A stretch of DNA of 64,000 nucleotides from Hippasteria phrygiana (taxonomy: Eukaryota; Echinodermata; Asteroidea; Valvatida; Goniasteridae). This document shows, in pieces, positions 34,101-42,217 of this stretch. A program made the translations under genes and the position numbers. The notes under the pieces were generated by a model. It had not been told where the DNA came from, ran no database searches, and saw nothing but the letters and a program-made list of their open reading frames with translations. The stretch lies in the NCBI GenBank assembly GCA_037893225.1, contig JAZGUH010000627.1, positions 372,001 through 436,000 of the forward strand, read 5' to 3'. The number at the start of each line of letters is the position of its first letter. The first letter of the stretch is position 1.

Positions 34101-36559
34101 GGCACGCGCGTGCATGAAAGAGGTTTTATTTTTACCCTCGGTCGATTATAAATGAGAACCCCTTACCAGAAATATAATCATTGCATCACACTTTATTTTC
34201 TGTATCTTGCAGGAGCACTTGGTGAACGAGGCTGTGCCGGGAGGCTGGGAGTACCACAGGAACGTCGTCACAAACCTTTCTCCTGAAGAGATTATGAGAG
34301 AAGCTATCCGAGAGAAACTCCTGGAGTATCTACCGCAAGAAGTGCCGTACAGTATCACCCAGGTGAGAAATGTATTCTGGATTTTGAATTGGTTTAGGTA
34401 ATGAGATGAATCTCAGATTAAAACTTTTGTAGAAGGTAGTATTCCTGAGCAGGAGTGAGATTTCTACAGATTTTTTGTGATTTCAGGAATTTTTGTGAGA
34501 CTTCTTCCAGAATTCCGGAAGATTTTCTGGTCCTTAAATTGTTTTTTATCATTCCAAAATGACCTCTGCAACCTGAAACGTCTTCTCTTAATTCTATTGA
34601 CCCTAGTTTTTGTAATTTTGATTTGTATCTGTTGGTAAATAAATGCAGTTTTCTTATGCATTTTTCAGCAATGCCATACAGATCAAATGCCTCGGAATGT
34701 TTCGTGCATGATTCGAAAGTCATTATAAAGGAGTACCATATAGAATCCAGTCAAACTTTTGCTGTAAAACATTTAATTGTTGACTGCTGTGATGTGGGAT
34801 ATGACGTTTTTAACACCCGAGGGACACATATCTCCTGAGGTGAAGCCGAGGGTGCTATGCGTCCCCTCGGGTGTTAAAAACGTCATATCCCACATCACAG
34901 CAGTCAACAATTGTTTTGTTATATCACCAAACCAATTTTTTTTCAGTTCAACTTGCCTTGCTTGGTGGAAATTAACTCAAACAAATCGCGCGATCATACC
35001 AGCTGCTCGTCTGCTAGTTCGCTGCTCCCACTATAGTTTACTATCGTAAACAGTGCAGCATGGGTACCAATGATACAGCTGAATAGCTAGCTGGCTGATG
35101 TGTGATATCATGCTTGGAGTGTGCCATGCATTTTTATAGACCGGGCACGTGATCGTTCTAGGCCAATCAAAATACAGTATCCAAGATGGGGATATAACAA
35201 TTGCATTTGAATAACCTATCCAGTAGTGCAGAAGTTACTTTTATCTATTATAACTTCATTTTTGGTTCTTTTCCTGTTGGAAACACCATGCCACTGGCTT
35301 CAAGGATTCATAAATTCATCCAACACTTCAACAAGAAACACGTAGTTACACAGTACCTGGGCGCCGCCATGTTGGAAATTGCAACTCAGTAATTACTTGG
35401 ATGGATATATATCGCGCTTTGTCAGTAAAGCTCAATGGCCTATATAACAAACAGCCATTGAAAAAAAAAGAATTCTTTCACCACATTTTATTGTTTTAAA
35501 AATAAATAAATAACAGAACAGCCTTTAGAACTGACTTTGAGAAACCAAAAGATGGCAGTATTAAAACAAAATTAGAAAATGGCATTTATCGCATTTTGGA
35601 AACAAACTTTTCATGTATTACACATACGTGCATGATTTGCTTGTTCTATGTGGAACAATTTTTTTCCCCACCCACCCATAAATATCTTTTCCTTCCCATC
35701 CTTTTTGTCACAATAGACAAATGATTTGTGGGCAACAGAGGAGAGTGGGAGGTTGAGAATTGTACAGAAGATTGTCTGCCACAAGAAGTCACACATGGTG
35801 AGTATGGATACAGTGCATAGATCATTTACGGACCTTTGTAGGAGGTGTTTTGGAGTTGATCACTTGAAGCACTTTCAGTCTCTGGAAAAAGTGCCATGTC
35901 TGTTTTTTCTGAAGAAAGTGGCAGGCTTGTGTGACTGTGACTCAGCCAGAGTCAGTTTGAATCAAAGTTTTGGTGACTGTGTCTCAGAAAATGATGAACA
36001 TTGACTTGGACTCAGACTTGTACTCGACCTGTCTGACTCAGACTTAGACTGAAACTCACTTGCCACTCGGACACGACAGAGAAATATATTTATTAAATGT
36101 AAAAGTTTTCAGACCCAAATATCTGGCATTCCAGCCTGTCAGTTATTTGGTCAGAATTTCATGCAGAGCCGCCAATGGTAATAAAAGCCCCAAATGCATC
36201 TTCTAGAAAATTCAAAGAATTGTTGGTTTTTAGTAAATGACTTGTGACTCCGACTTGACCTCTGTGACTTGTAACTTTGGCTCAGACTCGACATACATGT
36301 ATGTGACTCGGGACTGTGAAATGGGACTCGAGGTTTGAGGGTTCAAAGCAAGTTTGATAAGTGCACTGTTGCAGTGAAAAAGATCATCATTTTATATCAA
36401 AGTGAAATTTATTCTTACAGTACTGTCACCACGTTTCATTTTTTTGGGCAGAAACTTTTGAAGAGGAATATTGCCAAGATTGCTCAGGAGGCAGAGAGGA
36501 ACTTGATGAGTGCCTTCCATCGTGATGTCTACCTGTCCTTGCGTATTAAGCTCAGATAG
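19015..36559 (+). CDS. ERAL1: ERAL1-like mitochondrial Era GTPase, complete 11-exon gene
   Basis: Exons: 19015-19129, 20633-20827, 21979-22106, 23660-23737, 23897-23943, 25037-25098, 29654-29766, 32177-32884, 34213-34362, 35717-35797 and 36452-36559. All have AG/GT borders, phases agree throughout, and the total is 594 aa. Motifs in order are a basic N-terminus fitting a mitochondrial presequence, G1 GSPNAGKST (129-137), a Thr-rich switch I (SKVHTTRSNA), G3 DTPG (176-179), G4 NKVD (245-248, split by an intron) and G5 SALDGEG (471-477). A KH-like C-terminus follows. Known family role: Era GTPases bind the 3' end of small-subunit rRNA, and ERAL1 chaperones mitochondrial 12S rRNA during 28S subunit assembly. 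Two oddities are seen: a roughly 140-residue low-complexity insert between G4 and G5, and no GxxG loop in the KH region. The family call is firm. Confidence 0.95.
20247..20389. repeat. Hairpin MITE in ERAL1 intron 1
   Basis: GTCGAGCGCAATCTGGAGTT... through TTATTGTACTCCCTCC pairs with GGAGGGAGTACAATAAA...CTTGAC over about 48 bp, with one or two mismatches and a loop of about 50 bp. Confidence 0.8.
20633..20827 (+). CDS. ERAL1: ERAL1 exon 2: variable N-terminal linker
   Basis: The acceptor CTGAAAG|TT keeps the reading frame from exon 1. The nearby AG at 20652 would shift frame and hit a stop. It encodes a Thr/Ser/Lys-rich linker (TTEETTTTAATEKVQTPT) and then PQWIARGVPISPER. The region before the G domain is poorly conserved in this family. 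Confidence 0.78.
21683..21842. repeat. ATTAACATGTTAC tandem array
   Basis: About ten copies of ATTAACATGTTAC, some spaced by TTGT, end just before ERAL1 exon 3. The unit contains the palindrome TAACATGTTA. Confidence 0.88.
21979..22106 (+). CDS. ERAL1: ERAL1 exon 3: P-loop (G1)
   Basis: It encodes LLKVAIVGSPNAGKSTLING followed by LMGQR, the Walker A/G1 loop that binds the GTP phosphates. It is bounded by ATGTGCAG and AGG|GTAAGG and ends in phase 0. Confidence 0.95.
22320..22497 (+). repeat. Dispersed repeat, copy 1
   Basis: A segment of about 175 bp, including AAAGGGCTACAACAGAGGTG and TCCAGATCTAAAT, recurs in direct orientation at 26396-26570 with few differences. Both copies lie in ERAL1 introns. 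Confidence 0.75.
23104..23420 (-). repeat. tRNA-derived SINE, second family
   Basis: On the minus strand about 23223-23143 carries a tRNA-like box B (GGGTTCGAGTCCCAACCGAG). The adjoining segment 23256-23345 (TTGACGTCTATTTGTGCCAA and beyond) recurs inverted at 43598-43690, where the tRNA-like part is missing. Confidence 0.6.
23660..23737 (+). CDS. ERAL1: ERAL1 exon 4: switch I region
   Basis: This exon is 26 codons in phase 0, beginning ICSVSSKVHTTRSNALAVFT. The HTTR run matches the G2/effector loop seen in Era proteins just after the P-loop helix. Confidence 0.92.
23897..23943 (+). CDS. ERAL1: ERAL1 exon 5: G3 motif
   Basis: This exon is 47 bp and encodes VLLDTPGMVNHKQGR, with the Walker B/G3 motif DTPG. 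The donor is GAAA|GTAAGT. The two leftover bases join the next exon to give Lys. Confidence 0.93.
24060..24230. repeat. C/A-rich low-complexity stretch
   Basis: Degenerate CCCAAACC and CCTAAAGCC words run for about 150 bp. The minus-strand frame of Gly/Trp/Phe here is a low-complexity translation. Confidence 0.7.
24342..24709 (+). mobile_element. Inverted-repeat element carrying a broken SAP-domain reading frame
   Basis: The ends AATTCGGTCGATTCACAACT and its complement are inverted and continue with a CCGCCAGCGGCA / TGCCGCTGGCGG pairing, giving 60-bp imperfect arms. Inside, from ATG 24462 to TAA 24651, runs a 63-codon frame broken by one TGA (24480-24482). After it comes VDELKQFLTNRGIPCARKRE followed by ELIELAEK, a good match to the SAP DNA-binding helix-turn-helix pattern. 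It looks like a deletion derivative of a larger transposon or recombinase-like element. Confidence 0.65.
24719..24806 (-). repeat. tRNA-derived SINE copy, abutting the SAP element
   Basis: On the minus strand it reads GAGCAAGACAGCTCAGTTAG, an anticodon-arm region, GCAGGTTCAAATCCTGCTC, then CAGTTTTCTTTGTAC. The 3' tail CAGTTTTCTTTGT is shared with the copies at 1661, 56235 and 63785. The 5' leader differs. Confidence 0.7.
25037..25098 (+). CDS. ERAL1: ERAL1 exon 6: switch II side helix
   Basis: This exon is 62 bp, bounded by TTCACAG and CTAG|GTGAGA, and encodes HHLARSLLIDPKNSLEDADL. Position and phase match the helix after switch II in the Era G domain. Confidence 0.9.
25321..25493. repeat. 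Hairpin element A with loop AAGGCGAAGCCGAG
   Basis: Arms of about 75 bp (inner part GGTGACAGATTGAATGTTCC against GGACATTCCATCTGTCACC; outer ATGGTAAGAATAA against TTATTCTTACCAT) flank a short centre containing GGCGAAGCCGAG. A second hairpin at 34775-34912 has a near-identical centre but unrelated arms. Confidence 0.8.
26396..26570 (+). repeat. Dispersed repeat, copy 2
   Basis: This matches 22320-22497 in direct orientation (shared AAAGGGCTACAACAGAGGTG and GGATAAATCTTCAATAGAT). Confidence 0.75.
26640..29653. other. ERAL1 intron 6, repeat-rich
   Basis: No coding exon is seen. The stretch from about 27270 to 28630 shares several blocks with 30490-30960 (for example TTCACAGRCAATCAGTWCCAG and CCTCATGTGACAAGGCC), so both are fragments of one repeat family. 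A G-rich run (29125-29215, GGGGGAGAGGGGGTGAAGAG) could fold as a G-quadruplex. Confidence 0.55.
29654..29766 (+). CDS. ERAL1: ERAL1 exon 7: strand leading to G4
   Basis: It encodes ALVLVDASNKWTREKLSNEI and on to SSILVLNK, where the last two residues start the G4 motif NKVD completed by exon 8. It is bounded by CTATACAG and AAG|GTATGA. Confidence 0.95.
31157..31706 (-). mobile_element. Antisense THAP-domain exon bounded by short inverted repeats
   Basis: On the minus strand, 31595-31248 encodes MPTRCAVAAGCSKTTTGGVS, a LHLFP turn, a central W, CSDHF and AIPTKFP. That is the C2CH THAP zinc-finger layout, though the first pair is spaced C-x5-C rather than the usual two to four. The frame then reaches a consensus donor (CAGG|GTAAGT at 31247-31242). 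Around it GTGATGTAGACCGAGGCAC (31157-31175) pairs with its near complement at 31688-31706 (17 of 19 bases). It is either the first exon of a nested antisense gene or a remnant of a P-type transposon. No later exon was recognised. Confidence 0.6.
31248..31595 (-). CDS. THAP zinc-finger exon (first exon or fragment)
   Basis: This exon is 116 codons from ATG to a GT donor. THAP domains are sequence-specific DNA-binding zinc fingers found in THAP proteins and in P-element transposases. Visible parts are C5, C11, the HLFP motif, W34, CSDHF and AIPTKFP, followed by a Lys/Arg-rich linker (KAKAVKRPIPRGAFAKREK). It lies inside ERAL1 intron 7 on the opposite strand. Expression and downstream exons are unknown. 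Confidence 0.6.
32177..32884 (+). CDS. ERAL1: ERAL1 exon 8: rest of G4, long insert, G5
   Basis: This exon is 236 codons in phase 0. It starts VDLVSNKQEL, completing NKVD, and ends VFMVSALDGEGLEDLK, the G5 region. Between them is a Ser/Thr/Asn/Glu-rich segment with an internal duplication: a unit with ERV..S.EK.DI..TTSQN occurs at about 32390-32457 and again at about 32517-32576. Bacterial Era has only a short loop here. The vertebrate protein also has an insert, but a shorter one. Confidence 0.93.
34213..34362 (+). CDS. ERAL1: ERAL1 exon 9: hinge between GTPase and KH region
   Basis: This exon is 50 codons and contains EEIMREAIREKLLEYLPQEV followed by PYSITQ. This is the conserved Era helix R(E)K(L)L..LP.E(V/L)PY at the start of the C-terminal domain. 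Confidence 0.95.
34775..34912. repeat. Hairpin element B with loop AGGTGAAGCCGAG
   Basis: Near-perfect arms (AATTGTTGACTGCTGTGATG... through TTTTTAACACCCGAGGG and complement) surround a centre with GAGGTGAAGCCGAGGGTG. Compare hairpin A at 25321-25493. Confidence 0.82.
35717..35797 (+). CDS. ERAL1: ERAL1 exon 10: first KH strands
   Basis: This exon is 27 codons, TNDLWATEESGRLRIVQKIV then CHKKSHM, between CACAATAG and ATG|GTGAGT. It corresponds to the first strands of the Era KH domain, including the run of basic residues after them. Confidence 0.88.
35920..36330. repeat. Degenerate GACTYG/GACTTG repeat tract
   Basis: Within ERAL1 intron 10, words such as GACTCAGACTTG and TGACTTGTGACTC recur irregularly. 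The same vocabulary occurs in the 199-bp hAT-type element at 36623, so this may be an eroded relative. Confidence 0.45.
36452..36559 (+). CDS. ERAL1: ERAL1 exon 11: terminal KH exon lacking GxxG
   Basis: It encodes KLLKRNIAKIAQEAERNLMS and then AFHRDVYLSLRIKLR and TAG. The helix IAKIAQEAE and the final strand VYLSLRIKL fit the Era KH fold. Between KLL and the helix the family normally has an IGxxG loop. Here it is about four residues shorter and has no GxxG. No alternative upstream acceptor in this intron restores one. Confidence 0.88.
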   Translation, partial: KLLKRNIAKIAQEAERNLMSAFHRDVYLSLRIKLR

Positions 36560-36563
36560 TCCC

Positions 36564-36858
36564 AGATTGCTCAAGAGGCAGAGAGGAACTTGATGAGTGC
36601 CTTCCATCGCGATGTCTATCTGCAGAGTTGTTAATCAAGTCATCACAAGTCATCAGTCATCACAATTCACTTCACAATTCTGGTCTCAAGCCATGTAACA
36701 AGCTATTCAAACACACTATTTAACAAAAGCATTCCTTTGTCATTGTTCATACCATGTAGCTTGTGAGCTGACTTGTGATCCGCCTTGTGATTGACTTGTG
36801 ACTGACTCGATTACAACTCTGTCTATCTGTCCTTGCGAATTAAGCTCAGATAGTCACA
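36564..36858 (+). pseudogene. Duplicated piece of ERAL1 terminal exon, split by a MITE
   Basis: 36477-36563 (87 bp, including the stop codon) is repeated immediately downstream as 36564-36622 plus 36830-about 36858, with only a few substitutions. The second copy is interrupted by the element at 36623-36821. It lies after the ERAL1 stop, so it would be 3' UTR. Confidence 0.88.
36623..36821. mobile_element. 199-bp hAT-type MITE with 8-bp target duplication
   Basis: The ends CAGAGTTGTTAATCAAGTC and GACTCGATTACAACTCTG are inverted. TCTATCTG lies on both sides (36615-36622 and 36822-36829). CAG-starting termini plus an 8-bp duplication are diagnostic of the hAT superfamily. No coding capacity. 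Confidence 0.9.
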
Positions 36859-37374
36859 GATAATCCCAGATGCTGTGTCAGGCATTGCCAAACTTGTTAC
36901 GACTAGGGTTGCAAAGGTGTGGAAACATTAGGTTGATGGGGAATTTCCAGAATTTGAAAGTGGCTGGAATTTGGGACATTTTCAGATTGTTTTTTTCATT
37001 GTCTGAGTTAAAGTTAGGTTGTTATACAGAGAATTAAGATAATTTGTGTGTTTGAGAAATAACTGGTATTGGAGTCAGTGTCATTATTTCTTGCCAACTG
37101 ATTGTTAACCCTGCGCTGAGCCACGGCACACTTTGTCACAGAGTTGGCTTTTTTTTTTTTAATGACTCCGTCATTTATCCTAGTTAAACCCTTGCCAAAT
37201 AATATAATTGAGCCCCTTTAAAACTAGCTGAACTCTTGAACTAGAAAAAAAAAACCAATGCAGCCTACCATAGGATTTGTACAGCATACCAGGCCTTTGA
37301 AGATCAGTGGCCCATCAATCATCCTGTCATTTCTCCATTCATGACGACTTGGAACAGGTGGTCCCTGCTGCGTT

Positions 37375-37557
37375 TGTTTTTTTTTTTTTTTTGGGGGGGG
37401 GGGGCGTGGAAAGTTGGTTGGGGGGGGGGGAGGTTGTCAGTGGCCAGACACTGCAATGTATTTGCTTCACTGGTTTTGAAGAGTGCAAACATAAGAGTTC
37501 AAGTAACTTATTTGTATTCAATCCAAGGGGGTGGTGGGGGGTGGGGCTGGGAGGTTG

Positions 37558-37588
<31 letters not shown>

Positions 37589-37590
37589 TT
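37375..37590. repeat. G-homopolymer tracts
   Basis: Runs of 10 to 28 G occur at 37393-37403, 37421-37430 and 37560-37588. They are G-quadruplex candidates and also places where assembly length is unreliable. The Gly/Trp-rich frames here are not genes. Confidence 0.8.
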
Positions 37591-37747
37591 GCACCAGACG
37601 TCTGCAATCTATCAGCTTTTCAAGGGCTTCGAGCAGTGCCAAAAGTAAACATCAATGTCGGCATGTATAAACATTTTGGGGCTTGAAATCTATTGAGACA
37701 GTGAGTGAGAGTATTGTGCTCGCCAACAGTGCAGCTATTACACGCTA

Positions 37748-37920
37748 TTGACCTATCGCGGTCGAATCGCGTCAACGCGGCCAGTGAATTATTGTCCAAT
37801 CACATCAATTATAATTCCACGTGAAATGCGCAAAATCTGAAACAAACAAAAATTACCACACAAAATTCCCATAGGGTTGTCTAAGGGGTGTGGTTAACTC
37901 GTAAACGGCGGTAGGTCAAT
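37748..37920. repeat. Small inverted-repeat element ending in ATTGACCTA
   Basis: The ends ATTGACCTATCGC and GGCGGTAGGTCAAT are partly complementary over about 14 bp, around 170 bp of sequence without coding potential. No clear target duplication is seen, so this is tentative. Confidence 0.35.
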
Positions 37921-38127
37921 TACAAGAACTGTCGTTTACAGCGCCGTGCCGCGTTGCTGTTCACAGAACGAATTCGCACATGGCAGGGTTAAAAATTTAA
38001 TTTGAGGTTCAGTGGCACACCCAAGATTTATTGGGGATTCCACCCAAATGTTGACAATTTTCCACAGTGATTTCTGTACATACTTGACCAAGATTCGAAA
38101 AAATTGATGGAAATTTACTATTTCGTG

Positions 38128-39160
38128 AAGTACCATTTCTGTGGAGGTAGGAGCTGTGATGTATGAGGGGCAAACAAAAAATCTCTCAACAAATCATTGA
38201 GTCAGAAAATCCTCCAGACCCTGAAGTTAGTACAAGTGTCTTTGTGGGATGACAAATCTTATTGTGATGGGCTTATCCAATCCAGGTGGTTCAAAAATAT
38301 ATATACAGGGTGTCCCAAAAAAAAATGTCCAGGCCAAACCAGGCAACCTCAGAATCTAGATTTTGACAGATCCTGATGCGGGAACTTCTTACATGAAAAA
38401 TAGTCTATATTTCATCAAAATCTGTCAAGCCAATCTGAAGTTATGTCATTTTTTGTGCAGCAAGGTCAGCCCCCAACTAGGAGTGACTGACTGATTTTTT
38501 TACATGTTTCATTCCAAGAAGCTGTCCGTCTGTGGTTATAGCAGCCCAGTCATAAAGGGAGATCGTTTCTTGAGTCTGAAGTAAACTCCCTGGGTGGATG
38601 GTCTTTTGCTGCATAGGCTCTTGTGTTCTGTTTGTTGATGCACCCGTTTATCCAGGTGATCCAGAGCGGAGGATGCGGTATTCGAGATGGTGTGCGACGA
38701 CGATTTATCTGTGGTGATGAGGCAAAGTTTCCTCTGAACGGGTGCATCAACAAACGGAACACTACAGCCTATGCAGCAAAAGACCATCCACCCAGGGAGT
38801 TTACTTCAGACTAAAGAAACGATCAGAGAGATTCCCTTCATGACTGGGCTGCTATAACCACAGACGGACAGCTTCTTGGAATGAAAAATGTAAAAAAGTC
38901 AGTCAGTCACTCCTAGTTGGAGGCTGATGACATTGCTGCACAAAAAATGACATAACCTCTGATTGGCTTGACTGATTTTGATGAAATAAAGACTATTTTT
39001 CATGTAAGCAGTTCCCGCATCAGGATCTGTCGAAATCTAGATTCCGAGGTTGCCTAATTTGGCCTTTAAATTGTTTGGGGACACCCTGTATATCAGGTTG
39101 AATCTACAACGTGTATTGTGCAAAATGTCCACGCTAGTCCTTGGTCAGACACAAAGTTCG
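38128..39160 (+). repeat. Dispersed repeat copy interrupted by the mariner-like element
   Basis: 38128-38305 joined to 39089-39160 matches 7356-7620 (ACCATTTCTGTGGAG, CAACAAATCATTGAGTC, TATATCAGGTTGAA). Confidence 0.65.
38306..39088. mobile_element. Palindromic Tc1/mariner-like element with doubled transposase fragment
   Basis: The ends CAGGGTGTCCC and GGGACACCCTG are flanked by TA on both sides. The two halves are inverted copies of about 345-350 bp around a unique centre of about 85 bp (38651-38737). On the plus strand the centre and right half encode FICGDEAKFPLNGCINKRNT and then a DWAAITTDGQLLG segment. This resembles the DE(A/S)xF...N(K/R)QN...WAAIxxxG part of DDE/D transposases. The left half carries the same C-terminal part in antisense. 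It is not active. Confidence 0.8.
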
Positions 39161-39527
39161 GAAAGTACAAACGTTCCTTGCCAATTCACAAGAGTAATCA
39201 CAAAGCCGCCGTCCTCTGGGAAGCGTCAATTTCTGCAGATCCATGAAATCGATTTTCATCTGTGGCTCAGCAAGTGTCGGATGTTGTCAGCAGGCAGCAA
39301 CGGAGATCACACACAGAAAAAAATCGCTGCCAAAACTTGGAGACAAACACATTAGTCTTTTTTGCTCCCTTCCAACCTGTATTTTGCACCCCAAATCTGC
39401 CCCAAGCTATGGCTGATATTTACAGCACAGTGTACATGTACAGTGCAAGGTGTACAAACCATTTTATTTTGTAATACAGTAGAACACCGCTATAGTGAAC
39501 ATCAACTTTGGCTCCCAAATCTATGTA

Positions 39528-39701
39528 CAGTCGAACACCTTTATAACAAGGTCCTTGGGACTTTACAATTTACCTTGTTATAACAGGTACCTTGTATTAT
39601 CAGTAATGGAAAACAAAGAAAAACAAAGACTTGGTACTTATTTGTTTCCTTGTTATAAGCAGTATGTTGTATTAATAGTGCTCATTATCAGGGTTCGACT
39701 G
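39528..39701. mobile_element. 174-bp pogo-like MITE
   Basis: CAGTCGAAC at the left and GTTCGACTG at the right are inverted and flanked by TA (39526-39527, 39702-39703). The subterminal TTATAACAAGG words are typical of pogo/Tigger-type MITEs. It seems nested in a larger unit starting CAGTAGAACACCGCTATAGT at 39477 with a matching end near 40273. Confidence 0.72.
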
Positions 39702-41963
39702 TATTCAATACAAACTACTATCCACTACATGTATTAACGAATGACCACTAGTCGGAGTGTGTCCCACAAACAAGGAAACTCATCTTATCAGGTAAATTAC
39801 TTATTGATCAAAAATTATTTCTTCAAAAGTGTATACCTTATTAAAAAGTTCATTCTATCCTCTTTTATGCGACGCCAAAAGTACGATGGGATGGTCATGG
39901 ATGACCGAGCAGAGGCAATCCAAATTCAGTGTCAAAGTTGTTTGCTCAGAACGGGTGGTTGGTAGTTACAATGGGAGGGAATCTGTTTATGTAACGAGCA
40001 GACCGCCTTATTCCCGAGTCATGATGTGTACATAAATGCCCCACTTATCCCGAACAAAACCAATTCTGAAATGGCAACTTCAAATTTTCTCTGATCAGTC
40101 ATGCATGATGCTACCATCATAATTTTATATATGAAAGAAGACAAGATGATCTTTCACCTGAACATACCATTATTATGGGGAATACAATATTTAGTTGGGT
40201 AATTTACTTGAAAAGATGGGTTTCCTTTTTTGTGGGACACTAATCTTTGAAATAATGGTGTTCTACCGTACTGTACACTGGTATACAATGTAGTAGATTT
40301 TGCCCATGGATTTATTTTTTCCTTAAATGTAACTGATGGAGCAAGTAAAGTTTTATACTTTGCATTTACATGTATCAATTAGGCCCCACCCCTCCCAAAA
40401 AAAAATTGTGTTGCCCTTAAATGGGGGAACAATCGGGAGGGAGGGTCAGTAAGCAACAACAATTTTTTTTTTGGCCTTATAAACAAAAGCTTTAGTCAGT
40501 GTCTGCCAAAAGCCATTTCTTGGTTGAAGTTTGTAATAAAATTTATTTAAAATGTCAAGGTAAATTGGGTCGCCAGTTTTTCCACGAGTGTAAAATATCA
40601 CAAGGTTTCAAATAACCACCATTATTAATCCCAAACTGCCAACAACTCAATCAATGAAAATCACTCGAGAAAGAGCTATGAATTCTCTACACGCACAAGA
40701 CGATTTTTATTCAACTCAATGGGACCATACATCTAAAACCTTTAAAAAACAATTTCATGTTCATCTGAATCCTCGGTGAGAAATGCAACTTTTTATTCTC
40801 ACATTCAAGCCAAGATGACAACTTTTCACACGGTTGAAAGCCATTTTACAAAACTGAATTTGTTGCTTTTTAAAAATAAAATTGATGTAATATGCTTGGG
40901 CCAAAGAGTTGCATTTCTCACAAAATTTGACTAAAAAGTTGACCAGTATCTGGGTTAAGTGTTTTGCGTTCCTAATTTAATGCATGTACACAAGTAACCG
41001 CCATTGAAACCCCCCATATTTTTTAATCAGACTTGTAGTGGATAAAATGTAAAAACAAAAATACTTCAAGAAGGCAATGATCACATCAAAATAAAATGTA
41101 TCTTGAAAGTCAAGTTCTTGATTTCTCTACGTTCGGGAAAAAATATTACATAAGCACAAAAAGGACGAATACATGCTGCACATGACAAAAAATTAATCTA
41201 CAAAAATTTAAACTCCTGACCCGACCCGATTTTAAAGAGTTAATAATTTTCTTTTGCAGAATTGTGTTCAAGTTCTGTATGTGTTTCATCTTGACTATCT
41301 GATCTTGAAGAGCCCAAGAGCATGCCAGAAAGTACAAACAATCCTTAACAGCTGTGTTTAACCACACAAGTAAACCCCTCACCCTCCCCTCCGACAAAGT
41401 TAAAATATACTACACAGTAGCCAGTACAAACTCCAGTCACAAGGGCGAAATGCACACCTAAAGAGGGGTTTACTCCAAGTGCAATCCTGCAAGTACTGCA
41501 GGATTTTTAAGGAACTTCCCCCCCCCACGAGTTACCCCCTTCCTTTTTCCCCCCCTAAGTCACAATACAGATTAGCAAAAGGACAAAGACCCTGGCAAGA
41601 CAAACCTACAAGGTCGAACTACTGATGCACGTAGAAGTTTCGTATTCAACTCAAACTCGCATTGAAATGCCATTACAAACATTTTCGTAGGAATAGTCTT
41701 TCCACAGATATTAATACTAAAGAATATGAATGCCCACCTCAGATGAAGCGCAACAAGGGGCTACAACTGTCCAGCACGTTTAAACAAACCAAGTTCAGTA
41801 TGTACAAATCTTTACTTTCACAATGGCATCTCTCTCAACACAAAACTGTCCACTGCCCGTCTTTAAATGCTTAAATTACAACCTAACAGAAACGGGACTG
41901 GTGCTCGTTAAAAATCAAATGAAGTGAACAGGTTGTCCTCAATGTCCAAAGCTCCGCTGGTCA

Positions 41964-42217
41964 CTAATATGGACGGAATCTGTCCCCTCTGCGGCTGTCG
42001 GGGGGCCCACCCCGACCGCGGGGAGAGAAACCACCCCCCCGCCCTCCTCTGTCTCCACCACGTCCCCTAGGAACGAAGCCGCCTCTACCACCACGATCAC
42101 CAAACCCACCACCACGACCACGGTCCATACCACCACGACCCCGGAAGCCACCACCCCCGCCACCTCGACCACCGCGGTCACCAAAACCAGGGCCGCCACT
42201 CGGTGCTGGCATACCAC
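41964..42217 (-). CDS. FET gene terminal exon: RGG3 and PY-NLS
   Basis: This exon is 83 codons plus TAG. It starts GGMPAPSGGPGFGDRGGRGG, continues with RGG repeats, and ends DSRRGDRFRPY. The terminal R-x2-PY is the transportin-binding nuclear signal. The 3' UTR continues leftward. Several TTTATT words (AATAAA on the minus strand) near 40311, 40540, 40706 and 40788 are polyadenylation candidates that I cannot rank. Confidence 0.94.
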
